From NCBI GenBank assembly GCA_963833885.1, contig CAWHZU010000031.1:1-64000 (forward strand): 64,000 nucleotides of DNA, read 5' to 3'. Below are positions 51,201 to 59,836 of the stretch, in pieces; the first letter of the stretch is position 1, and each line of letters begins with the position of its first letter. A program made the position numbers and the translations under genes. The notes below the pieces were generated by a model, which was not told the origin of the DNA, did not search any database, and worked only from the letters and a program-made list of their open reading frames with translations. The DNA is from JASHPR01 sp963833885. GTDB taxonomy: Bacteria; Actinomycetota; Actinomycetes; Streptosporangiales; Streptosporangiaceae.

Positions 51201-52642
51201 GCACGCCGGGCAGCCTGGTGACCCCGGACGGGACGCTGCTGATCTCGCTGATGCGGTCGTGCAGCAGCTGGCCGTGCGGCGTGTGGATCGACGGCGACAA
51301 GCGCGCGACGCCGGACGGCAGCAGCTTCGCCTGGCAGCACTGGAGCCACACGTTCGAGTACGCCCTGGCCGCCGGCCCCGGTGACTGGCGCAGCGCCGGG
51401 TTCCCGCTGGCCGGCGTGGACTACAACCATGACCTGCTGGCCTGCGAGACCGGGCTGCACGACGGGCCGCTTCCGGCCACCGCGAGCCTGGCCGCCGCCG
51501 ACCCGCCCACCGCGGTGCTGTCCGCGCTGAAGCCGCTCGGCAATCCGCTGTATCCCGCGGCGGCCGGCCAGCCCGGACCGCGGGACGGTGTGGTGGCCCG
51601 GCTGCGCGACGTGTCCGGGCGGACCGGGCCCACCAGCGCGTCGGTGGCGCTGTTCACCGGGATCGCGGCGGCCAGCGGCACCGGCCCGTGCGAGGAAGCC
51701 GGTGGCCTGCCGCTGCCGGTGCGCGACGGCGTTGCCGCGGCGGAGCTGCCGCCAGCGGGAACCGTGACCATGGTGCTGACCCCCGACCGGCCGCTGGCTG
51801 CCGCCGATGCGGCACCCGCTTCGCCGCCTGAGCCGGCGCCGCCCGAGCCCGTGCAGCCGGTGTTCACCCGCTACTGGCTGCACGGCAAGGGGCCGGCCCC
51901 GGCCGGGAACCTGCCGGTGGCCGTGCACCTCTCCCCCGCCCGGACCGCCCTGCTGCCCGGCGCCGCCGAGGGGTCTGGGGATGCCACGGCCGGGCTGCGC
52001 TTGACCGTGGCCTGCGGCACCGCGCCGGCCTCGGGCACCGTGCACCTGGACCCCGGCGCGCAGCTCGCGCTGGAGCCCGCCGGGCCGCTGCGCTATGACC
52101 TGGGCGCCCGGGGCCACGCGAGCTGGGACCTCACGGTCCGGGCGCTGCCCGGGGCGGCCTCCGGCCGGCGCTTCGTGGCCGCGCGGATCGCCGACGGCGG
52201 CCAGGTCTTCGAGGACGCGGTGCTGGTCAGCGTCGGCGAGCCCGCCGCGCCCGCTCTCGACCTGCCGCTGAACGATCTGTTCCCGCTCTACGTGGCCGAC
52301 CAGCAGAAGCTCGCCGCCGAGCTCGACCTGGCGCTGCTGACCCCGCAGCTGCGGCTGCGGCCCGGCGAGCGCGGCGAGATCGCGGTCCGGCTCGGCAACA
52401 CCACGGCCGCGCAGATCCGCGGCGAGGCACAGCTGGTCTCGCCGTTCGGCAGCTGGGCCGAGGCGCGGCCCTGGACGCAGGGTTTCGCCGCCGAACCGGG
52501 CGGCGAACTCACCCTGGGCGTCACGGTCACGGTGCCGCCGACGGCGCGTCCCGGGCAGCACTGGTGGGCGCTGGTCAAGGTGATGTACTTCGGCCGGGCC
52601 CGTTACAGCGAGTCGGCATCGGTCACGGTTGTCGCCGGATAG
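48236..52642 (+). CDS. Very large GH38 alpha-mannosidase with C-terminal NEW3-like domain
   Basis: A 1468-aa glycosidase, far longer than the usual 850-1050 aa. Residues 1-115 are a beta-rich N-terminal domain. The GH38 catalytic domain begins at VSHFHYDPVWW, with the zinc ligands His124 and Asp128 and nucleophile Asp254 in WMLDAFGLD. A later His-rich block is FGAHHDAITG. Beta-sandwich domains follow through about residue 1200, and residues 1340-1468 resemble an NPCBM-associated NEW3 domain (LRPGERGEIAVRLGNTTAAQIRGEAQL). There is no signal peptide, so it is intracellular. It probably removes alpha-mannose units from imported glycans. Confidence 0.92.
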   Translation: MQISDVTSTELFGGSPARPLAIVRVTLDGEDSGTAGPAPGAESQVTVRVEGPAVTTPQPAVVTGPGPGERLDVEVGIEVAAPHAAGVPVQVTVIAENPAAALRAERAATVSTGEPGWTMWMVSHFHYDPVWWSTQGQFTESRIFLPDADGHVPDTRVAFELVRLHLDEARRDPDYKFVLAEIDYLKPHFDAHPEDRADLLAFIKAGRIEIVGGTYNEPNTNLTSAESTIRNAVHGLAFQREVLGADPSTAWMLDAFGLDPAFPGLMAAAGMTESSWARGPFHQWGPNRMVGDNRRMQFPSEFEWLSPDGRGLLTSYMANHYGAGWVTNTAATLEAAEQAAYEQFSQLAPVAATRNVLLPVGADHVIPSRWVTGIHRDWNERYVWPRFVTALPSEFFAAVRKDAAEREVWITPQTRDMNPVYTGKDVSYIDTKQAQRAAETATADGERLATLAWLTGAEYPAASLDKAWRQLVFGAHHDAITGVEGDQTYLDLLAGWREAFERGDAARLGAARHLAGLAATAAVAGPDARPQARAVAVFNTLSQPRSGLARVTLEFAQPGPGWAVLHDDAGGEVPCLAEGVTRHPDGTLAGLTLTFRAQDVPALGYRTYLAVPADGPERGAGWQPAEGTVIENAAFLAEADPASGGTLARLLDKRSGAELLAGPGNELVLQEEYDNHPRWNEGPWLLCPKGPGRGSAGLAAAVRAERCPVGSRVVAKFVVDDLRITQETLLWDGADRVEFRTHVDGSVGHDRLLRVRFPARVPGGLPLYQTALAVIGRSPGSADTDVAEHDYTLDNPAHEWFGVGSTARVAVSGPAGGRRMHAIGVAEVITPKFLDGCQEAVRELMVALARAGVTATCARPDGPRYGSIDVDSNLPDVRIALGGPAENPFTAAVLAAAGRGPASGAPALAGPGVFWVPAARSRRDAFAPGSDLRGVTDLPVLVVAGGDVPAAITGLAADLADAVIEARGGAAEGGGEELADLSVALLNRGTPGSLVTPDGTLLISLMRSCSSWPCGVWIDGDKRATPDGSSFAWQHWSHTFEYALAAGPGDWRSAGFPLAGVDYNHDLLACETGLHDGPLPATASLAAADPPTAVLSALKPLGNPLYPAAAGQPGPRDGVVARLRDVSGRTGPTSASVALFTGIAAASGTGPCEEAGGLPLPVRDGVAAAELPPAGTVTMVLTPDRPLAAADAAPASPPEPAPPEPVQPVFTRYWLHGKGPAPAGNLPVAVHLSPARTALLPGAAEGSGDATAGLRLTVACGTAPASGTVHLDPGAQLALEPAGPLRYDLGARGHASWDLTVRALPGAASGRRFVAARIADGGQVFEDAVLVSVGEPAAPALDLPLNDLFPLYVADQQKLAAELDLALLTPQLRLRPGERGEIAVRLGNTTAAQIRGEAQLVSPFGSWAEARPWTQGFAAEPGGELTLGVTVTVPPTARPGQHWWALVKVMYFGRARYSESASVTVVAG

Positions 52643-52792
52643 TTTTGTCATGATCGCGGTCGACTTCGGCGGACTCGTCAGCTGATATGCCCATGCTCAC
52701 CCCATCTCTTACCGCCGGCGGCGCGCGGATGAGAAACTGTCGGTGACCACCATCGAGACCCTGGCGGTGACCGCGACGAGCACAAAAGGACG

Positions 52793-55282
52793 ATGGCCAT
52801 CCAGACCGCGATTAGTGACGGGAATCTCCCGGCGGAGCCAAACAGCTTCGTCGGCAGGGAGCGGGACCTGGCAGAGCTTGCCAGGCTGCTCAGTGACGTC
52901 CGCGCGCTGACCCTGTGCGGCCCGGGCGGCATCGGCAAGACGCGGCTCGCGCTGCGGCTGGCGTGCGAGGTCGTGCCGGACTTTCCCGACGGTGCCTGGT
53001 TCGTCGAGCTCGCCGATACTGACGACGCTGCGTTCGTGGCGCGCCGGGTGGCCGCACCGTTCGGTGTGCGCGAGGAGCCCGACCGGCCGCTGGTCGAGAC
53101 GCTGACCGCGGCGTTGCGGCCGCGGCGGGTGCTGCTGATCCTGGACACCTGCGAGCACGTGGTCGACGGGAGCGCGGCGCTGGTGCAGCAGCTGCTGGCG
53201 GGCTGCCCGGGCCTGCGCGTGATCGCGACCAGCCGCGAGCCGCTGCGGGTCCGCGGCGAGACGGTGTGGCGGGTTCCGCCGCTCGAGCTGCCCCTCGCCA
53301 CCGGTGAGCTCAGTGCCGCGGAGCTGGAGAAGCACGAGGCGATCCGGCTGTTCACCGACCGGGCGGCCGCCGTGCGGCCAGGGTTCGCGCTGGACGCGGA
53401 CAACTCCCGTGCCGTGGTGCGGCTGTGCCGGACCCTGGACGGCATGCCGCTCGCGATCGAGCTCGCCGCGGCGCGGGTCGGGGCCCTTTCGGTCGAGCAG
53501 ATCGCCGCCCGGCTCGGCGACCGGTTCCAGCTGCTGGCCTCGGGCGACCGCACCGCCCCCGTCCGCCAGCAGACGCTGCGGGCCGCGGTGGACTGGAGTT
53601 ACGAGCTGCTGACCGAGCCGGAGCAGTTGCTGCTGCGGCGGCTGGCGGTGTTCGCCGGGTGGAACCTGGATATGGCCGAGCAGGTCTGCGTCGACGAGGC
53701 CATCCCCGCCGAGCAGGTGCTCGACTTGCTGGCCGCCCTGATCGACAAGTCGCTGGTCACGCTCGACGGCGAGCTCGAGGGTGACGCCCGCTACCGGCTG
53801 CTGGACACGATCAGGGAGTACGCCACCGGCCGGCTCGACGCGTCCGGGGAAGGGCCCGCGATACGGCTGCGGCACCGCGACTACATGCTGCGGCTGATGG
53901 ATGGCATCGTCGAGGTCGCGTTCGTGCGCGGCGACCCGCCCTGGCCGGTGCGCGTGTCCCTGTACCGCAGGGCCCTGGCCGAGCGCGCCAACTGCCGCGC
54001 TGCGCTGGCCACCTGCGTCTCCAGAGGCGAGACGGAACTAGGGCTGCGCCTGAGCACCGGGCTGCGCAGCGTGTGGGTGGCCTACGGCGACGCCACCGAA
54101 GGGGCGGGCTGGTTCGACCGGTTCCTCGCCGCAGAAGGCGACGGCGAAGTGTCCGCGTGCGTCCGGGCCCGGGCCCTGATGGCCCGCGCCGAGCTGGCCT
54201 TCGAGCAGCAGGACTACCCGGCCGCGCGCGACTTCGCGCAGGCCGGGCTCGACCTCAGCCAGGCAGCCGGAGGCACCGGCGCGGCGGCCGCGCTGCGCGT
54301 GCTCGCGGTGGTCAGCCTGCGGGCGGGGCGGCACGAGGACGCGATCGCCAGCATCGAGGCCGCGGCGCAGGCCGCGCGCGGCGACGGCGATGAGTGGGAG
54401 GAGGGCCTGGCGCTGGCGGTCAGGGCCACGATCCTGGTTCACCAGAACCTGCTGGACGACGCGCAGCGCGCGTTCACCGATGCGCTCGCGGTGCTGCGGG
54501 ACAACAACGGCTGGGGCGTGGCGCAGGCCCTGTACGGCTTCGGCAGCCTGGCCAGGGCGCGCGGTGATCACGCTGCGGCGCTTGGCCACTTCCGCGACGC
54601 GCTCGCGCTCTACCGCGAGATCGACGCCCGCCCGGAGATTGCCCGGTGCCTGACCGGGATCGGCTGGGTGGCGCTGTCCCAGGGCGACCTGCGGCTGGCG
54701 CGCTCCAGCCTGACCGAGAGCCTGCAGCTCAGCCTCGCCACCGGGCAGCGCCTGGCGGTGGCCCGTGAGCTAGAGGCGTTTGCCGTTCTCGCCGTGGCGG
54801 ACGGCCAGCCGGGCAGCGCCGTGAAGCTTCAGGGAGCGGCGCTCGGGCTGCGCGAGGCGGCTGGCCACCCGCCGTCGGCGCTGGCCCGGTCCCGGCTTGA
54901 CGGTCTCGTCGAGGCCGCCGGCCGGGAGCTTGGCCAGCCGGCCGCGGCCGCGCTGCTGGCCGAGGGCGCGGCGATGAGCGCGCACGAGGCGGTCAGGTTC
55001 GCCGCCGTCTCCGCGGGCGATGCGTCCGGCGTTGCGGCCCAGCTCCGGGTTCCGCTGCAGGCGGCCGGTTCCGGTGCCGAGACCACGCTGACCCCGCGCG
55101 AGCTCGAGATCACCGCGCTGATCGCCCGGGGGCTGTCCAACCGGGGCATCGCCGACGAGCTGGTCATCAGCCCGGCCACCGCGGCCAGGCACGTCGCCAA
55201 CATCTTCGGCAAGCTCGGCTTCACCTCGCGCGCACAGGTCGCCGCGTGGGCGGTGCAGCGCGAGTCCGGGCGCGCCGGCTAG
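52793..55282 (+). CDS. NB-ARC ATPase/TPR regulator with LuxR-type output domain (copy 2)
   Basis: An 829-aa regulator very like the one at 14388. It has the P-loop GPGGIGKT (residues 43-50), LLILDTCEHVVDG as Walker B, ATSREPLRVRG, the winged-helix zone VDWSYELLTEPEQLLLRRLAVFAGWN, TPR helices, and the LuxR domain LTPRELEITALIARGLSNRGIADE. Near-identical segments, such as ISPATAARHVANI, mark the two as recent paralogues. It is monocistronic. Confidence 0.9.
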   Translation: MAIQTAISDGNLPAEPNSFVGRERDLAELARLLSDVRALTLCGPGGIGKTRLALRLACEVVPDFPDGAWFVELADTDDAAFVARRVAAPFGVREEPDRPLVETLTAALRPRRVLLILDTCEHVVDGSAALVQQLLAGCPGLRVIATSREPLRVRGETVWRVPPLELPLATGELSAAELEKHEAIRLFTDRAAAVRPGFALDADNSRAVVRLCRTLDGMPLAIELAAARVGALSVEQIAARLGDRFQLLASGDRTAPVRQQTLRAAVDWSYELLTEPEQLLLRRLAVFAGWNLDMAEQVCVDEAIPAEQVLDLLAALIDKSLVTLDGELEGDARYRLLDTIREYATGRLDASGEGPAIRLRHRDYMLRLMDGIVEVAFVRGDPPWPVRVSLYRRALAERANCRAALATCVSRGETELGLRLSTGLRSVWVAYGDATEGAGWFDRFLAAEGDGEVSACVRARALMARAELAFEQQDYPAARDFAQAGLDLSQAAGGTGAAAALRVLAVVSLRAGRHEDAIASIEAAAQAARGDGDEWEEGLALAVRATILVHQNLLDDAQRAFTDALAVLRDNNGWGVAQALYGFGSLARARGDHAAALGHFRDALALYREIDARPEIARCLTGIGWVALSQGDLRLARSSLTESLQLSLATGQRLAVARELEAFAVLAVADGQPGSAVKLQGAALGLREAAGHPPSALARSRLDGLVEAAGRELGQPAAAALLAEGAAMSAHEAVRFAAVSAGDASGVAAQLRVPLQAAGSGAETTLTPRELEITALIARGLSNRGIADELVISPATAARHVANIFGKLGFTSRAQVAAWAVQRESGRAG

Positions 55283-55664
55283 CCGCCTGCGCACGCCTCC
55301 ATACATATCCGCCGTCGGCGTACACATCCGGCGTGCCGCGGAAATGCACATCCGGATGGCCAATTCTGGGCATGTGAAATTGCATCGGGTTGCCTAACGT
55401 CATGTTCAGGGCGCTAACGCGGGATCTGGACTTGCTCCGGCCATCAGGAGGGGGATGTCCGGCCGTGGCCAGACTCCGCAAGCGGGCCCGGGCACCCCAT
55501 GCCGGGCCCGCAAGCGCCCTCGCCACCGGCCCGTACGGGCGCCGGGCCGGCGGCGGCTACATACCCGACTACATAGTCCTGACGATGCGGCGCCCCGCTA
55601 CCGAGCCGTAACGTCGGGCCAAACGGGGGGCTGAGCCTTGTCCGCACCTGGAGGTTCCCAGCTC
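55283..55664. other. Intergenic stretch with short direct repeats
   Basis: Almost 400 bp without a credible gene. Three related segments containing CACATCCGG or ACATATCCG recur at 55304-55360. There is no clear promoter or hairpin. Confidence 0.4.
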
Positions 55665-56498
55665 ATGACGACGGCCAGTGAGGCGCCGCTCGGCGAGGTC
55701 ACGGTGACGCAGCGGCTGCTCGCCCAGGCGCCGTCTCGCGGAGAGCACCGGGCCCTCGTGGGCGGCCCAGCCGACCCGGCATGTAGCTATGCGGAGCTCG
55801 CGGCGACCGTGCAGGCGGCAGCGGCGGGCCTGGCCTGGCGCGGGCTGCAGCCAAGGGACGTCATAGGGGTCTACGTTCCCGACGCGGCCTGCTACGTGCT
55901 CGCGGCGCACGCCATCCGGGCTGCCGGGGGCGTGCCCACGCCCATCGCCACCGGGCTGACCGTGCCGGAGATCGCCGGCCAGCTCGCTGACTGCGGCGCC
56001 CGGATGCTGCTCACCGCGCCGCCGCTGGCCAGCTCCGCGCTCGCCGCAGCCGACCGGTCCTGGGTGCGGCAGGTGATCTCGTTCGGCGAGTCCCCTGGCA
56101 CGATCCAGTTCCGGGCGCTGCTCGGGATGGGCACCCTGCAGCCGGCCGTCGGCTGGGCGCAGGACCCGGCGCTGCTGCCGTACGCGCGCAACCCGGACGG
56201 AATGCTCAGCCCGGCGCCGGTCAGCCATCACGACATGTCCGGCCTGCTGCGCCGGCTGGAGATCGAGGCGGGAGTCTGCGAGAAGGACGTCGTCCTCGCC
56301 GCTCCGCCGGTCGGCGACGGCCGGTCGTACACGGCGCTGCTCGACCACGCCCTGCTCTGCGGCGCGACCGTGGTCGCCGCGAGTGCCGATGAGCTGATCA
56401 CGGCCGCCGACGTCTACCAGGGCACCGCGATGATCGCGGCGGGCAGCGTGGCTGTCGGCGCCGGCGAGCGGCTGCGGGTGTTCGCCGTTGCGTCATAG
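55665..56498 (+). CDS. Stand-alone AMP-binding N-domain protein lacking the phosphate loop
   Basis: A 277-aa protein homologous to the N-terminal half of acyl-CoA/4-coumarate-CoA ligases. It has the tyrosine and Ala-rich first subdomain (YAELAATVQAAAAGLAWRGLQPRDVIGVYVPDAA) and the second (AAHAIRAAGGVPTPIATGL). Where ligases have YSSGTTGLPKG, this protein reads YARNPDGMLSPAP. It then ends without the C-terminal catalytic domain. It cannot adenylate in the usual way and may be a pseudoenzyme or partner subunit. ATG 55665 follows a GGAGG by 10 nt; TTG 55638 is an alternative start. Confidence 0.72.
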   Translation: MTTASEAPLGEVTVTQRLLAQAPSRGEHRALVGGPADPACSYAELAATVQAAAAGLAWRGLQPRDVIGVYVPDAACYVLAAHAIRAAGGVPTPIATGLTVPEIAGQLADCGARMLLTAPPLASSALAAADRSWVRQVISFGESPGTIQFRALLGMGTLQPAVGWAQDPALLPYARNPDGMLSPAPVSHHDMSGLLRRLEIEAGVCEKDVVLAAPPVGDGRSYTALLDHALLCGATVVAASADELITAADVYQGTAMIAAGSVAVGAGERLRVFAVAS

Positions 56499-56554
56499 CG
56501 GCCGCGGCTGCCCGCCATGCGGCGCTCTCACGCTGCGGGTCACCACCACCGGGG

Positions 56555-56995
56555 TCACACGTGCGGGGGCCGGTTCTCGTATGGAGTGCTCAGCACCACC
56601 GTGGTGCGGGTAGACACGCTGGCAGCCGTCCGGATCTCCTGCAGCAGGTTTTCCAGGTCGGCCGGGGTCGCCACCCGGACCTTGAGTATGTAGTTCTCTT
56701 CCCCGGCCACGCTGTGGCAGGCCTCGATCGCGGTCAGGTGCGCTAGCCGCTGCGGCGCGTCATCGGGAGCGGCAGGGTCGAACGGCTTGATGGAGACGAA
56801 TGCGGTCAGCGGTAGCCCGGCGTCCTCCGGATCGATGACCGCCGCGTACCCCTTGATCACGCCACGCCGTTCGAGTCGGCGCACCCGCTGCTGCGCGGCC
56901 GACACCGAGAGCCCAGTGCGCTTGGCCAGCTCGGTGAAGCTCATCCTGCCATCGCGGGCCAGCAGCGAGATGATCGTGCGGTTGATCTCCTCCAC
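56555..56995 (-). CDS. Lrp/AsnC-family transcriptional regulator
   Basis: A 146-aa regulator. The helix-turn-helix is INRTIISLLARDGRMSFTELAKRTGLSVSAAQQRVRRLERRGVI and the C-terminal RAM domain (ACHSVAGEENYILKVRVATPADLENLLQEI) binds amino acids and mediates octamer assembly. GTG at 56995 gives the standard length. The upstream sequence (TACGGTATCC) suggests a leaderless or short-leader transcript. Confidence 0.93.
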   Translation of the reverse strand: MEEINRTIISLLARDGRMSFTELAKRTGLSVSAAQQRVRRLERRGVIKGYAAVIDPEDAGLPLTAFVSIKPFDPAAPDDAPQRLAHLTAIEACHSVAGEENYILKVRVATPADLENLLQEIRTAASVSTRTTVVLSTPYENRPPHV

Positions 56996-57010
56996 CCGGA
57001 TACCGTACCC

Positions 57011-57031
57011 GCGGGGGGCGCTGCCCCCCGC
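57011..57031. repeat. Short GC hairpin (GCGGGGGGC/GCCCCCCGC)
   Basis: A perfect 9-bp stem with a 3-nt loop, 16 bp upstream of the Lrp-type gene's start. It may act as a transcription signal between the two divergent genes. Confidence 0.45.
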
Positions 57032-57339
57032 GATCCCCCCAAACCCGCACCTGGCGTGGCGTGTGCGCTCCCGCGATGCCCTCGCAGACAGCAAAACCAA
57101 ACCCCGCGCTGGTGAGGGTGAGCCTTCCTTGCATTCCCTTGCACTGGGTCTCCTGCGAAACGCTGCGCGTTTCGCAGGTAACGGGACGATATCGGGGTTT
57201 ACGCTCTCGTAACACCAGCCTCGCCGACCTTAACATCCAGGTAACAAACGGGATACGCTCCGGCAGACACGGGCGCAGCTCGGGACGGCCGAGCCCGCGA
57301 AGCGGGCGGGACGAGCAGCGAGAGGAGCGGAGCAGCGCA
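57032..57339. other. Leader region of msiK
   Basis: About 300 bp, containing the 27-bp palindrome, TTAACATCCAGGTAACA (57230-57246) near a plausible promoter, and GAGAGGAGCGG just before the start. No gene is seen. Confidence 0.4.
57152..57178. promoter_or_regulatory. 27-bp perfect palindrome upstream of msiK
   Basis: CCTGCGAAACGC-TGC-GCGTTTCGCAGG has 12-bp perfect arms and a 3-nt centre. It lies 162 bp upstream of the msiK start. The size and CG-rich core would suit a dimeric regulator or a hairpin terminator. Confidence 0.5.
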
Positions 57340-58542
57340 ATGGCGCAGATCGTTCTGGACACAGTGGACAAGGTCTACCCAGGCGGGGTAAAGGCGGTCG
57401 ACGGGCTCAGCCTGGAGATCGGCGACGGTGAGTTCATGGTGCTCGTCGGGCCGTCCGGATGCGGCAAGTCGACCGCGCTGCGGTCGATCGCCGGCCTCGA
57501 CGAGATCACCTCGGGGACCATCTCCATCGGCGGCCGGGTCGTCAACGACCTGCCGCCCAAGGATCGCGACATCGCGATGGTGTTCCAGAACTACGCGCTC
57601 TATCCGCACATGACCGTGGAGCAGAACCTGGCGTTCGGGCTGCAGCAGCGCAAGACGCCCAAGGACGAGATCCGGCGCCGGGTCACCGAGGTGGCCAAGA
57701 TGCTCGGCCTGGAGGACTACCTCAAGCGCAAGCCCGCCGCGCTGTCCGGCGGCCAGCGTCAGCGGGTGGCGATGGGCCGGGCCATCGTCCGCGAGCCGCA
57801 GGCGTTCCTGATGGACGAGCCGCTGTCCAACCTGGATGCCAAGCTGCGCGTGTCCATGCGGGCCTCCCTGTCCCAGCTGCACGAGCGGCTGGGCGTGACC
57901 ACGGTGTACGTCACCCACGACCAGGTGGAGGCGATGACGCTCGGGCAGCGTGTCTGCGTGCTGCGCGAGGGCAGGCTGCAGCAGGCCGACACGCCGCAGA
58001 CGCTGTTCAACGCCCCGGTGAACCTGTTCGTGGCCGGCTTCATCGGGTCGCCGGCGATGAACTTTGTCACCGCGCGGCTGGCGCGTGACGACGGGCCCGC
58101 GGTCACGTTTGCCGACCACCGGCTTTCGGTGCCCGACGACCTGATCACCGCGAGGCCCGGCCTGGACAGCTACTTCGGGCGGGAAGTGATCCTCGGCATC
58201 AGGCCGTCCGACTTCGAGGACGCGAGCCTGGCCGACTCCGGGTGGGCACGGATGCCGGTGACCGCTGGGGTGACCGAGGACCTCGGCAGCGAGATCCACG
58301 TCCTGTTCACCGTCGACGCCCCACAGGTCCAGCACTCGGGCATCACCGACGCGACCTCAGGCAGCGACGAGGACGAGGCCATCCCCCTGGATGGCGGCCG
58401 GTCGCTGTGGACCGCCCGGGTCGCCGCGCGAAGCAAGGTGCGGACCGGCCAGCCCATCGAGCTCGCCGTCGACACGTCCAACCTGCAGTTCTTCGACCCG
58501 GAGAGCGGGCTGTCGATCGGTCACCCCCAGGCCATTTCCTGA
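57340..58542 (+). CDS. msiK: MsiK/UgpC-type ABC transporter ATPase for multiple sugar importers
   Basis: A 400-aa ATPase. Walker A is GPSGCGKST, Q-loop NYALYPHMTV, signature LSGGQRQRVAMGRAI, Walker B FLMDEPLSNLD, and the C-terminal regulatory TOBE domain follows residue 240. The protein serves several CUT1-type sugar importers, which fits its location without partner permeases. The C-terminal domain has an acidic insertion (GSDEDEAIPLDGG). The ATG at 57340 follows AGAGGAGCGG. Confidence 0.92.
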   Translation: MAQIVLDTVDKVYPGGVKAVDGLSLEIGDGEFMVLVGPSGCGKSTALRSIAGLDEITSGTISIGGRVVNDLPPKDRDIAMVFQNYALYPHMTVEQNLAFGLQQRKTPKDEIRRRVTEVAKMLGLEDYLKRKPAALSGGQRQRVAMGRAIVREPQAFLMDEPLSNLDAKLRVSMRASLSQLHERLGVTTVYVTHDQVEAMTLGQRVCVLREGRLQQADTPQTLFNAPVNLFVAGFIGSPAMNFVTARLARDDGPAVTFADHRLSVPDDLITARPGLDSYFGREVILGIRPSDFEDASLADSGWARMPVTAGVTEDLGSEIHVLFTVDAPQVQHSGITDATSGSDEDEAIPLDGGRSLWTARVAARSKVRTGQPIELAVDTSNLQFFDPESGLSIGHPQAIS

Positions 58543-58560
58543 CCGGGCAGGCCGGGCTCT

Positions 58561-59748
58561 TCAGGCTCGGGACAACCCGGGAGCGCGCGGCTCCCGGGTC
58601 AGCGACCTGCCGATCACCACGCGCTGGATCTGGTTGGTGCCCTCGACGATCTGCAGCACCTTGGCCTCGCGCATCAGCCGTTCGGCCGGGAAGTCCTCGA
58701 CGTAGCCGTAACCGCCGAGCACCTGCACCGCATCGGTGGTGACCCGCATGGCGGCGTCGCTCGCGAACAGCTTGGCCATGGCGGCCTGCGGCCCGAACGG
58801 CAGCCCCTGGTCCTTCCGGCGTGCCGCGGACAGGTACAGCGCACGTGCCGCCTCGACGGCCGTGGCCATGTCCGCGAGCAGGAACGACAGGCCCTGAAAG
58901 TCCGCGATCGGCCGTCCGAACTGGCGCCGCTGACGCGCCCAGCCGACCGCGGCGTCCAGCGCGGCCTGGGCCACGCCGGTTGCGCACGCGGCAATGCCCA
59001 GGCGCCCGGAATCCAGCGCGGCCAGCGCCAGGGAGAAGCCGTTGCCCTCGCCGCCGACCAGGTGACCGGCTGGCACCCGGGCACCATCGAAGATCATCTG
59101 GGCGGTGACCGAGGCGCGCATGCCCATCTTGTGCTCGGCGGGCGCGGCCGACACCCCCGGCGTATCGCCGGGCACGTGCAGGCAGCTGATTCCCTTGGCC
59201 CGGTCCGGACCCTCGTGCTCGCCCGAGGTCCGGGCGAACACCGTGTAGAAATCGGCCAGGCCGGCGTGCGAGATCCAGGCCTTGACCCCGTCCAGGACGT
59301 AATCCGGGCCGTCAGCAACGGCGGTCGTCCGCATCGCCCCCGCATCCGAGCCGCTGGCAGGCTCGGACAGGCAGTAAGCGCCGAGCCGCTCCCCACCAAG
59401 CAGGTCCGGCAGCCAGTCCTGCTGCTCCGCGGTTCCCGCGGTCACCAGCGGGAAACAGGCCAGCGTGTGCACGCTCACCCCGAGCCCTACGGCCAGCCAC
59501 GCCCGGGACAGCTCCTCGACGACCTGCAGGTAGGTCTGGTACGGCTGCCCGCCGCCGCCGAACCGCTCCGGGTAGGGCAGCGCGAGCAGGCCCGCCCGGC
59601 CGAGGACCCGGAACTCCTCACGCGGGAACGACCCGTCCCGCTCGGCCGCATCGACCCTCGGGCGCAGCACCTCATCGGCCAGCTCGGCGGTCAGCTCGAA
59701 CAGGGCGCGGGTCTCCTCATCCGGGCAGTCCCGCTCGATCAGCTTCAA
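58561..59748 (-). CDS. Acyl-CoA dehydrogenase
   Basis: A 395-aa FAD-dependent dehydrogenase of the short/branched acyl-CoA type. The FAD- and substrate-binding regions are GAYCLSEPASGSDAGAM and KAWISHAGLADFYTVFAR. The C-terminal catalytic Glu is in VLQIVEGTNQIQR. It is complete; no electron transfer flavoprotein partner is adjacent. Confidence 0.93.
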   Translation of the reverse strand: MKLIERDCPDEETRALFELTAELADEVLRPRVDAAERDGSFPREEFRVLGRAGLLALPYPERFGGGGQPYQTYLQVVEELSRAWLAVGLGVSVHTLACFPLVTAGTAEQQDWLPDLLGGERLGAYCLSEPASGSDAGAMRTTAVADGPDYVLDGVKAWISHAGLADFYTVFARTSGEHEGPDRAKGISCLHVPGDTPGVSAAPAEHKMGMRASVTAQMIFDGARVPAGHLVGGEGNGFSLALAALDSGRLGIAACATGVAQAALDAAVGWARQRRQFGRPIADFQGLSFLLADMATAVEAARALYLSAARRKDQGLPFGPQAAMAKLFASDAAMRVTTDAVQVLGGYGYVEDFPAERLMREAKVLQIVEGTNQIQRVVIGRSLTREPRAPGLSRA

Positions 59749-59762
59749 GCTCGCTCCCCCAT

Positions 59763-59834
59763 CATTTCCGCGCCTCCGGCACGACTCATTTGCGCGCCTC
59801 CGGTACGAAACATTTGCGCGCCTCCGGCACGACC
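59763..59834. repeat. Three tandem 24-bp repeats upstream of the acyl-CoA dehydrogenase gene
   Basis: Units at 59763-59786, 59787-59810 and 59811-59834 share the core CATTTGCGCGCCTCCGG. They fill the gap between two minus-strand genes. They may be a slipped-strand array or multiple binding sites. Confidence 0.6.
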
Positions 59835-59836
59835 AG

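Noticed and set aside
50366..52651. 761-codon open frame on the minus strand
   Set aside because: It is the antisense of the GH38 gene, Arg/Gly/His-rich, with no recognisable motif.
59763..59834. Possible CRISPR array
   Set aside because: The 24-bp units are directly adjacent without spacers and there are no cas genes.
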